Shown here: piece after piece, positions 17,546-27,159 of the stretch
Layout of the letters: every line of letters starts with the position of its first letter
How positions within the stretch are numbered: the first letter of the stretch is position 1
NCBI GenBank assembly: GCA_030710605.1
Contig: CP092874.1
Span: 21,429,880-21,493,879, forward strand
DNA from: Cordylochernes scorpioides
Taxonomy: Eukaryota > Arthropoda > Arachnida > Pseudoscorpiones > Chernetidae
Length of the DNA stretch: 64,000 nucleotides
Reading direction: 5' to 3'
Program-made: the position numbers and the translations under genes
The notes under the pieces: generated by a model
Told to the model about the DNA's origin: nothing
Databases searched by the model: none
Seen by the model: the letters and a program-made list of their open reading frames with translations, nothing else

Positions 17546-18149
17546 CGTAATATGAATAAATCTTTAATAAATTAATTAACATTTCTTTAACTTTTCAAAC
17601 CAAATCATCACCACAGGTCTTCTTGAATGTTTTGTCTTGTTTGTAACCATCTTTAAAATCCATCGCTAAGTTTTCATTTAGGCAGATAGATGATTACAAA
17701 GAAATACTTAGCATCAACAAAAACATTTTGATAATACATCTTGAATTACATAGACTCGTATCGAATGCTAAGAAGAAGAAGAGAGAATAAGAAAAGGTAA
17801 ACAAAGCTAGAAAGTATCAATAAAAATATTGTAGCATCATATTTAACTTTTAATCAACATTAGATTCTATGTGAAAAAATAGTACAAGTGTGAAATTGTA
17901 CTGGGATAAGGTGCATAAATTAAGAAAAAGGCATCTCCTTATCGTGCAACTGAAAGTTGCTGATGGCTTGCGCCATCTATCGGAATAAATATCAACTATT
18001 CTCGTTGATTTTTAATTATTCCTTTCAGTTGCACGATAAGGAGATGCCTTTTTCTTAATTAGATTCTATATTTTGTTACTTAGTTCTTTTATTGTCTCTC
18101 TTAACCATTGTTAGTATTGATGGGTCTTTGTTTTGATTAAAATTAATTA
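17546..18149. other. AT-rich spacer with a family-2 foldback
   Basis: No gene. At 17870-18060 a family-2 foldback carries GTACAAGTGTGAAATTGTAC, GGCATCTCCTTATCGTGC and CTTGCGCCATCTATCGG. Its right arm is cut short after the centre and resumes at TTTCAGTTGCACGATAAGG. Confidence 0.6.
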
Positions 18150-19457
18150 CAAGGTATGTCCCATAAGTTCCCGGACTGGGTCCATAAAAAAAAAAGGTAA
18201 GATTTTTTAATTTTTTTTTTATTAAAACTTTTCAAAGTAATCCCCCCTTGCTTCAACGCACCAGCGCCATCGTTTCTCCCAATTGTCGAAACAGTTTTTA
18301 TAAGCCTCTTTTGGAATGCTCTTCAATACTAACGGCGATTTTTCTATTATGTCATCCCTGGTGTCAAAATGTCTTCCTTTTAGAACTGCTTTAAGTTTGG
18401 GGAACAGGAAAAAGTCATTTGGTGCGATGTCTGGGAAATAGGATGGTTGAAGTAGGATTTGTGTCCCGTTTTTCGCCATAAAGCTAGTCATCAAGTGCGC
18501 TGTGTGAGGGCGAGCATTGTCATGGTGTAGGATCCAGCCACCATTAGTCCATTTTTCTGGCCTTTTTTTTCGAATCGCTTCCCTTAGACGGCGAAGAATG
18601 CCCAAATACATTTCCTTAATAACTGTTTGGCCTGCAGGAAGATACTCGTGATGAACAATGCCCTTGTTATCCGAAAAAGCGACCAGCAACACCTTGTTTC
18701 TGGATTTTTTGGGTCTAGGCTCACCCTAACCTCTCCACTCGGCAGATTGAGGTTTGGTTTCAGGGTCATAGCCATAGACCCATGTCTCGTCGCCTGTGAT
18801 TATCTTGTCTTTCCATTCTGGATCCGTTCTTGTCATTTCCATCATGTCCTCACAGGTTGCAAGCCGACACAGTTTTTGCTCATTGGTGAGGAATCTTGGG
18901 ATGAATTTTGCAGGAGTCTTTTTGAGCTTCAAATCTTCGGTTACGATCCTTCCAATCGTTGTTTTAGAGATGCCTGTGTCTTGCTCTAGCTCCAGCAAAG
19001 TGGTTCGAGGATTTTCTTTTATCAAATCGGTGATTTTTGCACATTTTCATCAGTCCTTTGAAATTTTGGGCGTTCTTGACGAGGATCATCTTCAATGGAA
19101 ATTCTGCCAGCTTTAAATCTAGAATGCCATTCAAAAACAGTTGTTCTCTTTGGGGCGTCATTGGGGAATGCTTTATTAAGCATTTCAAAAGTTTCAGTTG
19201 CTGATATTTGAAGTTTCACACAAAATTCTATGCAAATCCTCTGCTTCAATTTTTGTTCCATCGTAAAATCGCCGCAGCGCTAGGTGTGACCTTTAAATAA
19301 ATTAGAATAACCTTGGCGCGCGCGCAAGTACCGCCTCGATATTGGTACCACCGTGTAGCCAGATATTTTTTCTATAATAAACAGTCAAATTCATTTACAT
19401 TTTTCATTTATTTATTTTTTTATGGACCCAGTCCGGGAACTTATGGGACATACCTTG
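18150..19457 (-). mobile_element. mariner-family DNA transposon, 1.3 kb, inactive
   Basis: Terminal inverted repeats CAAGGTATGTCCCATAAG and their complement lie at 18150 and 19457, flanked by TA at 18148-18149 and 19458-19459. The 1308-bp length is typical for mariner. One transposase lies on the minus strand. The element is in the intergenic region between the DAAM 3' part and ABCA. Confidence 0.95.
18222..19261 (-). pseudogene. mariner transposase (D34D), one frameshift and one stop
   Basis: Starts with ATG at 19261 (MEQKLKQRICIEF). The N-terminal helix-turn-helix region carries VFEWHSRFKAGRISIEDDPR. The frame shifts near 19022-19025, then continues with KTTIGRIVTEDLKL and TGDETWVYGYDPETK (first Asp). 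A TAG at about 18724-18726 interrupts WRG*GEPRPKK. The last part has HHDNARPHTAH (second Asp) and FPDIAPNDFFLFPKLK; 34 residues separate the second and third Asp, the D34D mark of mariner. The frameshift and the stop make it non-functional as it stands. Confidence 0.95.
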
Positions 19458-19739
19458 TATATTGTTATCCCTCATTTTTCTATATTATATTATATGCTAA
19501 TATATATTATTGATTCTCTTTTTTTATTTTTGATTACCTTTTCTTGTATAATATGTTTATAACTGTTTCTGTTTAAAAATGTAAATCGACTCAATTATTC
19601 CTAGCCGGGATATCGCGTTTTGTGTGTTGAAATAAATAAATCCCTCATTTTTCTACATGACATTATTTACATAGACAAAACTTAAAGAAGTGGAAAGTCC
19701 TTGATATCGCCAGTCGTCTATTTTATAAGGAGACAGAGA

Positions 19740-20065
19740 TAATTTTTAGATAATAAAAAAGTACATATTAAATTAAATAAAATATTTATTTGACAATATA
19801 TTTCGGTTGGCTGAACACCAACCTTTGTCAAGGCATTACAACGTATTTATTCTATATAAACAAACTCAGCGCCACATAACGTCAGGGATTACAGTAATCT
19901 GATTTACTTATCTGGATATAATCTGGATTACAGATTACTATAATCCAATAAGATATGTAGCGCTGAGTTTGTTTATACAAAAATGTAATACCTTGACAAA
20001 GGTTGGCATTCAGCCAACTGAAATATTGGCAAATCTTTTATTCAATCCAACATATGCTTTTTTAT
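19740..20065. repeat. Foldback with TTGGC...GAAATATT ends
   Basis: Arms carry CCTTGACAAAGGTTGGC, ATTCAGCCAACTGAAATATT and AACTCAGCGCCACATAAC with complements. Related copies are at 33385-33625, 52905-52990 (half), 55520-55815 and 57500-57720. The module TTGATAAAGGTTGGC...GCCAACTGAAA resembles a decayed hammerhead (stem II plus GAAA). Confidence 0.7.
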
Positions 20066-20394
20066 TATATAAAGATTTAAATTGGGATTGCTCTATTTTT
20101 TTTCAGAGGAAATTATGTTCACACTTGGTTATCTCGTGTGTCTTCAATCACTGTAATATATTTCAGAGTTATTGTCTGAATCCCGATATACATGTTAAAA
20201 GGTACAAATTCCTTAAGTTTTGTCCATGAGGGTATATACAGTTGGTTATCTCGTGTGTCTTTAATAAAGGTCACTGTAATATCTTTCAGAGTTATTGTCT
20301 GAATCCTGATATAAATGGTTCCTTAAGTTTTTGAGATTTTTGTTGAAACTTAAAAAAAATAAAGCCCTCTTCTGACCGAAGTGTTTGTTTTTGC

Positions 20395-20700
20395 AAGAAC
20401 AAATGAGGTCGGTGGAAGAATGGTCTAAACCATTGGTTTTCGACCGCGACGACCCGTGTTCAAATCCCGCATTGGGCACTTTTTTCTGATTAAAAAAAAA
20501 AAATTCTCCAATGGCCTCCGATTCTTGTAAAAGTCCAAACCCATCAGCAAGTGCAAGTAACCAAACAAGGCTCTGGCACATTTGTAAGTGAAAAGTCGAA
20601 CTGATTTCCACATATGTAGACATGTGGTGTACTTACAGTAAAAACAGTCACTAACCTCTACCCACCATGATTATCATGGCTTGTACTAGGGATAAACAAA
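20395..20700 (+). repeat. tRNA-related SINE-like repeat
   Basis: The head has a B-box-like GTTCAAATCCC at about 20458-20468, preceded by a weak A-box-like GGTGGAAGAATGG. After an A-run come body sequences AATGGCCTCCGATTCTTG, TACATATGTAGACATGTGG and CCCACCATGATTATCATGG. A split copy is at 51375-51475 plus 51945-52225, and a partial one at about 50690-50790. Confidence 0.7.
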
Positions 20701-20809
20701 CAAAAAAAAAAAAAGAACAGAGTATTCTTTATTGTGGGAAAATATCCTTTTGATTTGAAATAGAAGATTAGAAAGTCTTCAGTCATAACTGAATGTGGTA
20801 CAGCCTACT

Positions 20810-20849
20810 CCACGCTGACGAGCGCCAACAGCGCGAAACGCGTTCGTGG
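20810..20849 (+). ncRNA. Hammerhead ribozyme, intact minimal core
   Basis: Stem I CCACG/CGTGG, core CTGACGA (20815-20821), stem II GCGC/GCGC with loop CAACA, GAAA (20835-20838), a two-pair stem III (AC/GT, loop GC) and H17 = T at 20844. All nucleotides needed for the CUGANGA...GAAA...UH scheme are present. The very short stem III is the form described from Penelope-like elements, and it may act as a dimer. It heads a family-1 element with a GATGG-TGC box about 127 bases downstream and the tail TTTCTTTATTTTTAATAAC. Confidence 0.85.
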
Positions 20850-21354
20850 ATGGCTTTTCTTGATTTATCAAGAAATTGGGTTGGTCAAATATCAGGGAAC
20901 AAGTTAAATCAATGTTTAGTTGATTTCTGTTCCACCAGATGGTGCTCTGCCTTCTGTAAAGCACATGTGCTCCTGGTCAGGATATGCTTTCTTTATTTTT
21001 AATAACTGAATGTGTTTATTGTGGCTATAGGAGATGAGTTTACATAATTTTTAACTTGATAAAATAGATTGTTATATTGGTATTCATATATACTAAGTTA
21101 ATACAATAGCAAAAGAAAAACTCTACAAAAACCAAAATACTCCAGCCCATATACAACATTAACAGAGAATTAACAACAACAATTTCAAGAATCAGAACAG
21201 GACATTTTAAAGGAATGAAGATAAACCCAGACATGACTAGATCCTACAGGAACTGCAATAACTGTTACAACACCCAACTCACTCCGGACCATATATACCT
21301 GGCCATCCTTACAGTCCTCTATATGGCAGACATCAATCCAGAAGAGGACATCCA

Positions 21355-22755
21355 TACGGCACCTCAGTTGGCCGGTATTGTGATCTGGGTGTATGGACCG
21401 ATCTGATCTGCTCCAAGGACAAGACACCACCACCACCTCAGTTGGCTGGTATGGTGATCAGGGTGCACGGACCGATCTGATCTGTTCCATGGACAAAACA
21501 CCTCAGTTGGCCGGTATTGTGATCAGGGTGTATGGACCGATCTGATCTGCTCCATGGACAAAACACCTCAGTTGGCCGGTATTGTGATCAGGGTGCACGG
21601 ACCGATCTGATCTGTTTCATGGACAAAATACCTCAGTTGGCCGGTATTGTGATCAGGGTGTATGGACCGATCTGATCTGCTCCAAGGACAAAACACCTCA
21701 GTTGGCCGGTATTGTGATCAGGGTGTATGGACCGATCTGATCTGCTCCATGGACAAGACACCTCAGTTGGCCGGTATTGTGATCAGGGTGCACGGACCGA
21801 TCTGATCTGCTCCATGGACAAAACACCTCAGTTGGCCGGTATTGTGATCAGGGTGTATGGACCGATTTGATCTGCTCCATGGACAAAACACTTCAGTTGG
21901 CCGGTATTGTGATCAGGGTGTATGGACCGATCTGATCTGCTCCATGGACAAAACACCTCAGTTGGCCGGTATTGTGATCAGGGTGCATGGACCGATCTGA
22001 TCTGCTCAATGGACAAAACACCTCAGTTGGCCGGTATTGTGATCAAGATGCACGGACCGATCTGATCTGCTCAATGGACAAAACACCTAAGTTGGCCGGT
22101 ATTGTGATCAGGGTGTATGGACCGATCTGATCTGCTCCATGGACAAAACACCTCAGTTAGCCGGTATTGTGATCAGGGTGTACGGACCGATCTGATCTGC
22201 TCCATGGACAAAACACCTCAGTTGGCCGGTATTGTGATCAGAGTGTATGGACCGATCTGATCTGCTACATGGACAAAACACTTCAGTTAGCCGGTATTGT
22301 GATCAGAGTGTATGGACCGATCTGATCTGCTCCATGGACAAAACACCTCAGTTGGCCGGTATTGTGATCAGAGTGTATGGACCGATCTGATCTGCTCCAT
22401 GGACAAAACACCTCAGTTGGCCGGTATTGTGATCAGAGTGTATGGACCGATCTGATCTGCTCCATGGACAAAACACCTCAGTTGGCCGGTATTGTGATCA
22501 GAGTGTATGGACCGATCTGATCTGCTACATGGACAAGGCACCTCAGTTGGCCGGTATTGTGATCAGGGTATATGGACCGATCTGATCTGCTACATGAACA
22601 AGGCACCTGAGTTGGCCGGTATTGTGATCAGGGTGCATGGCCCGATCTGCTCTGCTCAATGGACAAGACATCGCCACCACCTCAGTTGGCTGGTATTGTG
22701 ATCAGGGTGCACGGACCGATCTCATCTGATCCATGGACAAGACATCACCACCATA
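21355..22755 (+). repeat. 65-bp minisatellite, about 21 units
   Basis: Unit marked by CCTCAGTTGGCCGGTATTGT, GATCAGGGTGTATGGACC and GATCTGATCTGCTCC, spaced 65 bases. First, second and last units carry a longer ACACCACCACCACCT spacer, which marks the original edges of the array. No gene. Confidence 0.96.
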
Positions 22756-24599
22756 TATTAAGTTTGGCATATCATTATTTGTACCATATCTTTCATTTTT
22801 ATTTAATAGAAACAAAACCTAGTTCAATAAAATAATCCTTTGTATCTCAATATTAAGGTGTGAAAATATCAGACTTCAAAGGATATAAGTTTCTTTTAAA
22901 ACATTTCAATTCACAGATCTCTCTAAGCCTTCAGGCATCAAAGCCCGTCTACAGGACAAATACAATAAATATAGAACAAGAGTAAATAACATATTGTATT
23001 TTTTTTATCTTGTTCTTAACTTTATTTGTATTAAGAATAAAAGGCATTTCATGATCGTGAAACTAAAAGTTGCTGATGGTTTGCGTCATCTATCGGAATA
23101 AATATCAATAGTTGATATTTATTCCGATAGATGACGCAAACCATCAACAACTTTTAGATGCACGATCAGGAAATGCCTTTTTTTTTCTTAACTTATATAC
23201 CTGATCCAAGTACAAATTCACTTTTACAAATATAGATAAAGAATTCTCCCTGAATTGATATTAGACGAAAAACATGGTGAAGGAAGACGAGTTTCTTTTA
23301 TTGATGCATAGGTGCAAGCTTTCGGGTAAAACCCCTTCAACAGGCGAGCAATGAAGCGCGACTTATAAGAACTATGATACAAATGGTACAATTTGTACCA
23401 TAGTTCTTATAAGTCGCGCTCGCCTGTTGAAGGGTTTTTACCCGAAAGCTTGCACCTATGCATCAATAAAAGAAACTCGTCTTCCTTCACCATGTTTTTC
23501 GTCTAAATTCACTTTTGTTCTATTTTTAACAATAATATTTGTATTGCTTTTTTTTTTTTTTACATTTGAAAATAAATTATTTTTTTCGAATAAATTAAAA
23601 TGCTTTTAAATTATTTTATTAATAATTCTTTTAATAAATTGATTTTTTTTAAAGCAAAAGACCCTTCGTTCAAATGAGTTTTATAGACCAAAAATTAGCT
23701 CGACAGTGGCGCACGAGTGGTAGAAATGGGAACTAAAATTTTCTCTTTGTTATTATTATAACCTGTTATAAAGGAAACTCGAAAGTGAGATATTACTTTG
23801 ATAATTGTCACACAATGTATTATTAATAATCCACATACATGAAAACCAACTTTAAACGAGAAAGTCTAAAATATTAATTGATTTTTATGGACCAAATATG
23901 AGCGCGACGGTGGCGCTCAAGTGGCAGAAATGAGAACTAAATTTGGTTTGTTATTTAGCTGGATTTAAATAAAAAACCTGATTGTGGTGTCACTTACATA
24001 TTTTTTATTTGTTATTATCAACCCCACATATATAAATATATCCACTTTAAATGGCAGGAGACAAATATAAAACTAATTTTAGTTCCCACTTCCGCCACTC
24101 GAGCGCCACCGTCGAGCTGACATTGGTCCATGAAGCTCGCGGGCTGAATGACTTGGTTTCCTTCCGAATTTGTTTTTATTTTTATATAAATATCACACTC
24201 GTGGAAAAACTAAAAAAATGGAAAGTCACTGATGTCGCCGGTCGTTTTTTTTTTTTGTTGTTCATACTTGGTTTTCTCGCATGTCTTCAATAAAGGTCAC
24301 TGTAATATATTTCAAAGTTATTGTCTCAATCCCGATATACATGGTAAAAAGTAAAACTTCCTTAAGTTTTGTCCATGAGTGTATTTAAATCAGTTTTATG
24401 GACCAAATATCAGCCCGACGGTGGCGCTCAAGTGGCAGAATTTGGAACTAAAATATGCCTTGTATTTTTTGCGCGTTATTTAAAAAGAAATTTTGATGTG
24501 AGGCTACTTAAAAATTGTATATTTTATTAACATCAGCTCCTAACGTGTGTCGGCATTCTTTAAAATTTAGTTTACACTATATAGGCCACTTTTTAAATT

Positions 24600-25020
24600 T
24601 AGCTCCTACTTCTGGCCTCCCATGCTTACCCCTCTGTACCTGGCCTGTGGGGCATTGTTGGGAGGAACAGTAAACCCTCTACACGATCAAGCCTTGTTCT
24701 GGTAGACTTGATGCTGTAACCAGGAGGGACACTCCCTCTTTAAAAACCCTGAGTTCAACTGACCCAGTTGATAGACCTCAGCAATGATCCCACTCCAGGG
24801 ATACAGAGGAGCTGCGTCTGTACTCATGTTAGAGTTGGCAGCAAATCCAGCTTCCATGTTAGGAACGGCCTCAAATTACAGCCAAAGTCAGACTTTCACC
24901 AAAGTGTGCCTGGATCATGGTGCAATGATCAATGAAAGCTGCACTCCTATACCCCATTCCATGAGATCATGAACTCATGGAATTCGTGTAATCTTTACCC
25001 AAGGGGATAAGAAACAACAA
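24600..25020 (+). repeat. Dispersed repeat, copy 1 of 2
   Basis: About 420 bp with TCCCATGCTTACCCCTCTGT, CACGATCAAGCCTTGTTC and CCACTCCAGGGATACAG. A reverse copy lies at about 43080-43455 in an ABCA intron. Its layout resembles the 3484-3757 repeat, suggesting related families. Confidence 0.75.
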
Positions 25021-25189
25021 CAGTTCCTATGACTGTCACTCGAGCGCCACCGTCGAGCTGATATGTGGTCCATAAAGTTCGCGGGTTGAATGAATTGTTT
25101 CCTTCCCAATATGTGTTTTTATCTAAGGATTAGAGGTAATTGTAATTTATATAAATTTAAAATTAACTTTTATTAGAACATTTATAATA

Positions 25190-25380
25190 TGATGCACTAG
25201 CGCGCCATCTGTTATCAAAATTCGAAACTATTTTAAAGGCGTAAGAATCTTTTTTGAAATTAAACAATATCTACTGCCCTTACTGCAATGGAAAAATTAA
25301 TCGGATGCTGCAAGGGCAGTAGAAATTGTTTAATTTCAAAAAGATTCTTACGCGTTTAAAATAGTTTCGAATTTTTTAAA
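25190..25380. repeat. Family-3 foldback, short centre
   Basis: Arms GCACTAGCGCGCCATCTG, ATTCGAAACTATTTTAAAGG and TTTCTACTGCCCTTACTGC with complements. The ribozyme-like centre has been lost here; only GGAAAAATTAATCGG remains. Confidence 0.7.
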
Positions 25381-25424
25381 ATTAACTACTTCACAAATAT
25401 ATATATATTTTTTTTTCTAATGTA

Positions 25425-25676
25425 TCTACTTATATAATTGCCTTATTCTGTCTGTGTGAAGTTCACTGTGTGAAGTTCACGGATAGATTTTGGTCAGAAT
25501 GAATAAAATAAAATAAAGTGTCAAGGGATGGGAATCGAACCCACGACCTTCCGCTTACCGGGCAGATGCCATGACCACTAGGCCACATGACCACAATTTA
25601 TAATTGTAACAAATAGTATTTGAATCTAAACATTAAATCGGGTAAAACACGGGCGTTGCCCGGGTCATTCGGCTAG
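25425..25676 (+). mobile_element. Short non-autonomous Helitron carrying a tRNA-like sequence
   Basis: Begins TCTACTTATATAATTGCC after an A, ends GGCTAG before a T, with a hairpin CGGGC-GTT-GCCCG upstream of the end. These are the Helitron hallmarks: 5' TC, 3' hairpin plus CTAG, A/T target and no inverted repeats. At 252 bp it codes for nothing. The interior holds the antisense tRNA-like sequence at 25518-25594. Confidence 0.75.
25518..25594 (-). pseudogene. tRNA-like sequence, loop reads GGT, degenerate
   Basis: On the minus strand it has an A box TGGCCTAGTGG and a B box GGTTCGATTCC in good form, a clean T arm and an anticodon stem TCTGC/GCGGA around loop CCGGTAA. The acceptor stem has two mismatches, and position 33 is C rather than T. 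It looks like a tRNA-derived or captured sequence, not a working tRNA gene. Pol III promoter boxes may still be active. Confidence 0.6.
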
Positions 25677-27159
25677 TGTATTATAATTGGCAAGCTATCG
25701 AGTTAAAGAGATCTTCCACGAAAGCTTATCAATTATAATATTGTGAGGTAGAAAATAAGGAAAGACAAACTTCAGAATGACACAAGGCAATTTATTTAAG
25801 GCAAGAACAAAATCAACATTTATAAGATACAAGATAAGTAATGAGGGAAGTTTCCTGAGTATCAAAATATAAATAATATAAATATAAGAAAATTAATAAA
25901 CTGTGTGTGTACATAAAATATAATAAATACTTTGCTACAATAAATTAGAAAATAAACCTTTTGCGTAGAAGTTGATTGAATTTCAAAATAATTTCTGAAA
26001 TTTCAAACACGATAGAGTCAATTGTATATATTTTGATTCGACTTTGTCCAAGTCATTTTTACTCCAATCACTTTTATTCTAATCATTATACTCTTGTAGA
26101 CATTATCATGATTATTTGTGATAATTTATTACTAAAAATTGGCATATATACATATGGACAAAACTTAAGGAAGTTGTACCTTTCAGCATGTATATCGGGA
26201 CAATAACTCTGAAAGATATTACAGTGACCTTTATTGAAGACACACCAGATAAACAAATGTATATACACTCATGGACAAAACTTAAATAGATTGTACCTTT
26301 CAACATGTATATCGGGACAATAACTCTGAAAGATATTACAGAGACGTTTATTGAAGACACACGAGATAACCAAGTGTATATATACTCATGGACAAAACTT
26401 AAGGAACTTGTACCTTTCAGCATGTATATCGGGATTCAGACAATAACTCTGAAAGATATTACAATGACCTTTTTGAAGATACACAAGATACCAAGTGTAA
26501 ACAAATGACGATCGGCGACATCAAAAATTTTCCACTTCTTTAAGTTTTGACCATGAGAGTGTATCTTAAATATGATCATTAAAAATCATCAAAATTGCGA
26601 AATATTCGTAAATACGAGTTCAAACACAATAGTATAGAACGGTATGGTATATTGAACTGGCGAAACCGCTGGAAGCGTTTTCCACTGATGAGCCAGGCCT
26701 TCCCAATATTATTCTCATCTCAGTATTAGAATTATATGGAGAATTGTTTTAATTGAAAAAAAAATTGTTTAAATAAAATCAATTCTTGATTATAGATGAC
26801 CTGTTAAAAACCTCAGATTCACAGTGTACAATATTATTTAAAATCTTATGAAAATTGTATCAAATTATTAACACGCTACTTTTTATATAGACAATAAAAA
26901 ACTAATTTCTATATATCCATTTTATTCTAAAGATATTAATAAAATTGAAGAAATATGGCAGAGTTTCGCCAGTTTAATCTCGTGACAGCTTTAAGGTAAG
27001 GACTATATAAGGTCTGGGTAGAGAAAATAGTTTTAATTATTTATATATTTTAAAACGTTGTGTGTTGAAAATCTGTTACAATTTTCAATGATATATGGTA
27101 CTAAGGGTTTAATGATGATATTTTAAAATATTATATAATACACACACATAAACTACTTG
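25677..27159. other. AT-rich spacer with MITE-derived array
   Basis: Contains the tandem MITE-derived array (26150-26565), a permuted hammerhead-like motif (26657-26696) and a complementary GTTTCGCCAGTTTAATC at about 26966. Otherwise AT-rich with no exon seen. Confidence 0.6.
26150..26565 (+). repeat. Tandem array derived from the TACACTCATGG MITE, 3 units
   Basis: About 120-bp units made of the left two-thirds of the MITE (ACTCATGGACAAAACTTAA to GAGATAACCAAGTGTATATA) repeat head to tail; the last unit continues to the true MITE right end (GTTTTGACCATGAGAGTGTA). Confidence 0.85.

Larger units (their letters stand above)
19458..21354. other. Spacer with palindrome, SINE-like copy and hammerhead element
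   Basis: No gene seen. It contains a ribozyme-like palindrome (19740-20065), fragments of the TACACTCATGG MITE (about 20100-20330), a tRNA-related SINE (20395-20700) and a family-1 hammerhead element (20800-21005). The stretch 21010-21210 is AT-rich with nothing recognised. Confidence 0.55.
22756..25424. other. Spacer with several foldbacks and a SINE-like copy
   Basis: Includes a family-2 foldback (23035-23190), a palindrome with CTGTTGAAGGG...CCCGAAAGCTTGC (about 23285-23495), four copies of a block with GACGGTGGCGCTCAAGTGG (about 23705, 23905, 24100 in reverse, 24415), a TACACTCATGG MITE fragment (about 24240-24390), a SINE-like repeat (24600-25020) and a family-3 foldback (25190-25380). 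No exon was found. Confidence 0.6.

Noticed and set aside
21185-21436. 83-residue minus-strand frame
   Set aside because: Runs into the 65-bp minisatellite; no domain.
25518-25594. Working tRNA gene
   Set aside because: Acceptor-stem mismatches and C at position 33; it lies within a Helitron.
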